Positions 59,225 through 64,000 of a stretch of DNA of 64,000 bases are shown here, piece after piece. The stretch is from Marthasterias glacialis. Its lineage: Eukaryota > Echinodermata > Asteroidea > Forcipulatida > Asteriidae. A program made the translations under genes and the position numbers. Below the pieces are notes generated by a model. The model had not been told where the DNA came from, made no database searches, and was given only the letters and a program-made list of their open reading frames with translations. The stretch spans positions 11,156,167 through 11,220,166 of the forward strand of contig OU452233.1 of the NCBI GenBank assembly GCA_911728455.2. The letters run 5' to 3'. Each line of letters starts with the position of its first letter. Within the stretch, counting starts at the first letter, position 1.

Positions 59225-60430
59225 CTTCTTCTTCTGCCTGTCGATTGTCCGCTAACAAATGCACCCTTCCCAAGCTCATATAAACTTCAAACTTCACACA
59301 TAGTTAGAACTTGACTAGGACATGACAGGGCTTGAGTGACGTCATGATGACGTCATCAGGTGTCGAATTACGCTAAATAAATGTTTATTATTTCAAAAAA
59401 TCATAACTCCTAAAGTACACAATGGATTTTTACAATCCATACATCATCGGAAAGGTCATCCCAATTTGCGTAAACGCCTCACTGACATGACCCCAATTTG
59501 ACCTTGTCTTCCGGTTCAAACCGGAAGTTGAAAATTTCAAAAAATAATATTTTAAGAAGTACTAGTCGTATAATCACAATTCTTACATCAGATTGTAGAG
59601 AATTTATTTTTCTCAAACTTTTGCATTGACATGGTAACATTTTGACCTTCACTTCCCGTCCAAAACGGACAATTAACGCATTTCGTCCGATCGTGTGATC
59701 GTGTGCGTTCAAGCGTGTCCAACTCCACTACAGGAATTCCTATACCATATACGTGTGTGTGCTTATGTGTGTGCGGCTTTGTGCCTCTGACGGTCCATTA
59801 AAATGTACATGAACAACGCGATGTTCTTAGTCTCTGTTCAAGGTGCACGCTCCACGCTTTATTAGTCTATGATGCAGCCGTTCGTGTAACCGCGTAAGCT
59901 ATTTAGATTTATATATTTGATTAGATAAGATTTGATTAGATTTATATATTTGATATTAGATCTATATTTGAAAAATCCACAGAAAATGAACCGTTTGAGA
60001 TATGAACTTAATTGTTTCGACAAATGTCAAGGTTGGGGAAGGTCCTTCTCTGTTGCACATTGCGTGACATGTGTGACCTACTTTTGGTCAAACCGGAAGT
60101 AGCTCCTCATTAGGAACATGATTCTTTCACCAAATACCAAGACCCTTCTGTGTTGCACGTAACGTGACATCAGTGACCTCTACTTCCGGTTAAACCGGAA
60201 GTAGATCTTTATTTAAAAATGGTAAGAACTAGGAACATGACTTTTTCACCAAGTACCAAGGTTAAGGAAGGTTCTTCTCCTTTTCACATTGTGTGACCAC
60301 TGTGACCTCTACTTCCGGTCAAACCGGAAGTAGCTCTTCTTTTAAAAATGGTAAGCGCTAGGAACATGAATCTTTCACCAAATACATGTACTTAGGTTTG
60401 GGAAGGTCATTCTCTGTTGCACATTTCTGA
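59095..60430 (+). repeat. dispersed repeat family, copy E, with three extra ETS-palindrome units
   Basis: Two palindromes (GTGTTCGGGCACTCAGCC... and GTGTTCGGGCACTAGCCCGG), a TTC microsatellite (59196-59234), TGTCGATTGTCC, CRE TGACGTCA at 59348-59355, a minus-strand DR5-type pair at 59488-59504 and TTCCGGTTCAAACCGGAAG follow in the same order as copy C. From 60020 to 60430, three ~100-130-bp units each contain an inverted pair CTTCCGGTTAAACCGGAAG or similar (AACCGGAAGT at 60091, 60193 and 60322). Confidence 0.8.
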
Positions 60431-60434
60431 AACT

Positions 60435-61045
60435 ACGTAAGCCAATTCCACAATATATACGCCTATAAAAGGGCTTCAAGTGCCTTAGTCTCGCTTTGTT
60501 AGTCTTAATATAGCCGCCCATTTTAGTGAAATCTCCCGGCATTCATATTCAATATTTCAAAAACCATGTCTCGCCATATAGAAGGTCTTGTACTAAATAA
60601 CCCAAAATTGACCCTGTTTTCCAGTCGAAACTCGAAGTTTGGTGGACAAAAATATCCTGGGCAATGTTTTGAAGTCTACAAGAAATTTATGAAGTTTATT
60701 TTGGACATCGTCTCTATGTCTCTAAGCTTTCCAATCAAACGATTAATGATGTCATTATCCTCTACAGCACCGTTTCGTGAGAAGTTCAAAGTTGTTCTGT
60801 TTTGCTGAAATCTTGCAACAACGATGATTTACGGCACAGTTTAAAATGCCAGTAAAACAATATTAAACCCTTATACAGTCGTCGGGATTTAAATAGGCCA
60901 AACTGCATGGCATCCTCCGTTTTTTCGTCATTAATTGCTCAAGAAATGTTTCACATATTAAAACTAAGTATTTTGAAATAATATTAACTACCCTATGGAT
61001 GTTTTCTTCTTCAAAATAAATAAAACATCATGCTGCCACAGTTCT
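60435..61045. other. non-coding, no gene recognised
   Basis: An 80-codon random open frame at 60566-60808 starts within repeat-like sequence (AACCCAAAATTGACCCTG.TTTTCCAGTCGAAACTCGAAG, a decayed relative of the repeat family). I do not call it a gene. Confidence 0.5.
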
Positions 61046-61050
61046 ACACT

Positions 61051-61211
61051 TGATTTCAAGTCTGAGAATGCGGTTATTTTGTCTGGACTACGCAGTCCTT
61101 TAGAACGCCCTCTACCGGCTTGTATCAGTTAGAATTGATATAAGACGCTTAAGGCACTTTAAAGGACTGCCCAGTACAAACACAATAACCGCATTCTCAG
61201 ACCTGAAATCA
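61051..61211. repeat. MITE with ~50-bp terminal inverted repeats
   Basis: The left arm TGATTTCAAGTCTGAGAATG...GCAGTCCTTTA (61051-61102) is mirrored by the right arm TAAAGGACTGC...CATTCTCAGACCTGAAATCA (61159-61211) with about five mismatches. The spacer is ~56 bp. Confidence 0.8.
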
Positions 61212-61214
61212 CCA

Positions 61215-62900
61215 CAATCCTTGTATATCCATCTGCAAAAATTAAATTCTGTCATTTATTTACAAAATTGGACCTGAATATTGCTCTTCCATTTTAGCCA
61301 GAAACACAACAAATGATTAAGTGTATTAAAGCAATCAAAGAGGCAAATACAAATTCCATCACGAGGATTTTTTGGGTTCCTCTTTTTTTTCTTTCTTCTT
61401 TATTTATTTGTTGAACATAATATTCGAAATATACAGACACAGTTCATTTCTTAGAAGCAAGAAAATAACCCCATGTAGGTTAAAAAATGACAACCGAAGT
61501 TGTTATGTTAATGGCAGAGTAAATCATGAGGTAGAAACAAAGTTATATTACATGAATAATAGTCTTTTGAATGTCACCTACTCATGCTCACTATTTTGGA
61601 AGTCAATAGGTAAAACCATCCTTCCTCCATGGTAAAACATATATGTGTAAATGTTGCCTCGCCAAAAAATGCGCACTACACTGTATAACACAGTGAAGTC
61701 AGTTGAATTGGGTCAATATACATATCAATAAACTCACAGCACATGCAAACAGTAAGTGACAAAACAATTTGTTTCTTTAAGTATTCTATACCTGGGCTAA
61801 GAACAAATCTTACAGATGTGTTGACATAACTATAATCTACCTTGCTAAGACCAATGAAGTACATGTAGATTTAATCAACACTTTAGTTTTTATGCCCCTT
61901 TTTTGTTTGGACTGCTACTCTCCCCTTAAAGAGCATTCTTGCTCCCTGAATTAAACATGACACAATATCAAGTGAAAACATGTAGGCTTAAAAAGCACCA
62001 CTCAGAAACACGAATATTACTAGTCTGCCTGTTTCGCAAGACAGTTTTGTCATGGTTTTAACTAAATCTGATTTTGTCAAGCAATTAAAGGCAAACATTA
62101 AAAATGTTAAGTGAAGACTACTAATGAAGTTATTCAGAGCAGTGTGTTGTGACTGTGTATCTTCGAAAGGACATGTGCACATGGTAGACAGCAAAGACGC
62201 ATTTCTGTAAGTAAAAACAAAACAAAATCATAAATGTTATTATAATATTTACTTCGAGACATTTTCATAACACGACCACTACCACATATCATATTGGTCT
62301 GAAATCAGAAAAGGCAACTTGACATAATCCACACATGTATTGATACAATATACATAGGTCCTGTTTGTGGCAAGTTTAACAGATATGATAACTGAAAGTG
62401 TCAACTTACTTTTTAACAAAAACTTGCTTTTTTGCTTACATTTGGATTGGACTGAGTGTTAATACAACATATATCCTTGAACTTTCCTGTCCAGAGTACG
62501 TTTTTGTCTGAAAACCAAATATACAATAAAAACCATATATTCAGAGAATTTACATTTATATATGTATGGTCAATATTAAATGTCAATAATTTCATATTGA
62601 GCTTCATTTCAGTTAGTAATTTAAGCAAAACTAGTGCTGCAAAAACGGAATATATTGTATAGATGTTGACTAATCAGCAGTAAGGATTCAAGTTTGATCT
62701 GAAAACACTGTCACCTGCAGGACTGTTAAAATCTTACAACATACATTACGTAGCACATGTATACCTATGTACTGTACATGATCTGCAGATTGAAGCCGGC
62801 ATATGATCTACTTATTTTGATGCTGATTTGTCAATAATGTAACCGTAGCTCAAAATATATACATTCAAAACAAACTGATAATGTCACTATGTACACGTGC
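61215..62900. other. non-coding, no gene recognised
   Basis: AT-rich, with short random frames only. It may contain UTR or intron of a gene outside the window, but nothing in the sequence proves this. Confidence 0.4.
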
Positions 62901-63678
62901 ATACTGTATTTACAATCTTAATATAAATCTTCTAATACTTGAAATGCATTGCAAATAAGTTTTTAAGCTTTGGGTAAATTGTACAATATCTGCATAATGT
63001 ATATACTAACTCTAAGCATTATGGACCATCACATCAGCTCATTTGTATGACACATCTTGCAAGGATGAATATTGCTCAAGAAGAGTGCTTAACACTGAAT
63101 CATCCATTGTTGATCACATTTGTATGTTGACAACATCTTCCAAGGAAGAACAATAGTCCTGAAGCGTGCTTAACATTGAATCATCCATCGTTGGTCATAT
63201 TTGTAAGATGACAACATTTTCCAAGGAAGAACATTAGTCCTGAAGAGTGCTTACAACTGAATCATCCATTGTTGGTCACATTTGTTTGATACTGTATTTA
63301 CAATCTTAATATAAATCTTCTAATACTTGAAATGCATTGCAAATAAGTTTTTAAGCTTTGGGTAAATTGTACAATATCTGCATAATGTATATACTAACTC
63401 TAAGCATTATGGACCATCACATCAGCTCATTTGTATGACACATCTTGCAAGGATGAACATTGCTCAAGAAGAGTGCTTAACACTGAATCATCCATTGTTG
63501 ATCACATTTGTATGTTGACAACATCTTCCAAGGAAGAACAATAGTCCTGAAGCGTGCTTAACATTGAATCATCCATCGTTGGTCATATTTGTAAGATGAC
63601 AACATTTTCCAAGGAAGAACATTAGTCCTGAAGAGTGCTTACAACTGAATCATCCATTGTTGGTCACATTTGTTTGAT
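62901..63678. repeat. 388-bp tandem duplication with ~81-bp sub-repeats
   Basis: Copy 1 starts at 62901 and copy 2 at 63289 (both ATACTGTATTTACAATC), 388 bp apart. I see only about one difference (GATGAATATTGC versus GATGAACATTGC). Each copy contains three ~81-bp sub-units of the form AAGGAAGAACA...GTGCTTA...TGAATCATCCAT. The near identity points to a very recent duplication or an assembly duplication. Confidence 0.9.
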
Positions 63679-64000
63679 GGCAACATCTTCTAAGGAACAA
63701 CATTGGAACTAAAGAATGTCTATTTACAAACCTACATATATGTAATGCTGGAAGAATATTTCCAGATAAAGTCAATGAACATGTCCAAAGCAACATTTAT
63801 TGCTACACAAGGGGAGCTACAGCTATGCCACCATAACCCACACCCAGTTTAGCCTAGACATTTTCATGATGTACGTACAGTATACATTTGACACATTTTT
63901 CTTTTAGTAACACATGCAACTACCTGAATCATACAGAGCTAAGTCATTATGTTAGTATTTATAATTTAAACTCATTAAACAGAATTGAATAAATGCTTTG
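63679..64000. other. non-coding end of window
   Basis: One more diverged sub-repeat (GGCAACATCTTCTAAGGAAC) is followed by unremarkable AT-rich sequence. Confidence 0.4.

Overview
The window is eukaryotic and has few genes and many repeats. It holds multi-exon genes with GT/AG introns, AAT microsatellites, satellites, SINE-, LINE-, Penelope- and MITE-type repeats, and no bacterial-style operons. The gene content and the repeat style fit an invertebrate, most likely a marine deuterostome such as an echinoderm. That is an inference; the sequence alone does not fix the species.

Layout. 1-5.4 kb: intergenic repeats, two copies of a ~1 kb dispersed repeat, and a 5'-truncated R4/Dong-like retrotransposon between AAT microsatellites. 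5.4-9.0 kb: a 223-bp satellite. 9.4-13.7 kb: a 59-bp satellite with a 1457-bp higher-order duplication. 13.7-25.8 kb, minus strand: a gene I could rebuild exon by exon (16 exons, 1244 codons, all junctions in phase). It encodes an N-terminal KMT5A-like SET domain, a 13-copy 16-residue repeat, C2H2-like fingers and a Crypton-type tyrosine-recombinase-like domain. 26.6-32.2 kb, plus strand: an apparently intact two-ORF Tx1/L1-type LINE. 32.2-32.7 kb: an array of palindromes. 34-35 kb: SINE and LINE remnants.

37.5-56.4 kb, minus strand: a complete three-exon histamine N-methyltransferase-like gene (310 aa). Its 14-kb first intron contains a whole gene on the opposite strand, a four-exon SLC16/monocarboxylate-transporter-like protein (427 aa). 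The second intron holds a broken Penelope-like element. 57-64 kb: foldback MITEs, another copy of the dispersed repeat, and a 388-bp tandem duplication; I see no gene there.

The most unusual items are the SET plus tyrosine-recombinase fusion gene, the nested transporter gene, a dispersed repeat family carrying exact DR5 nuclear-receptor-type half-site pairs with ETS- and CRE-like sites, and two repeat-borne copies of a histone-mRNA-3'-end-like stem-loop. Exon boundaries are my own reading of splice sites and phases and have not been tested against transcripts.
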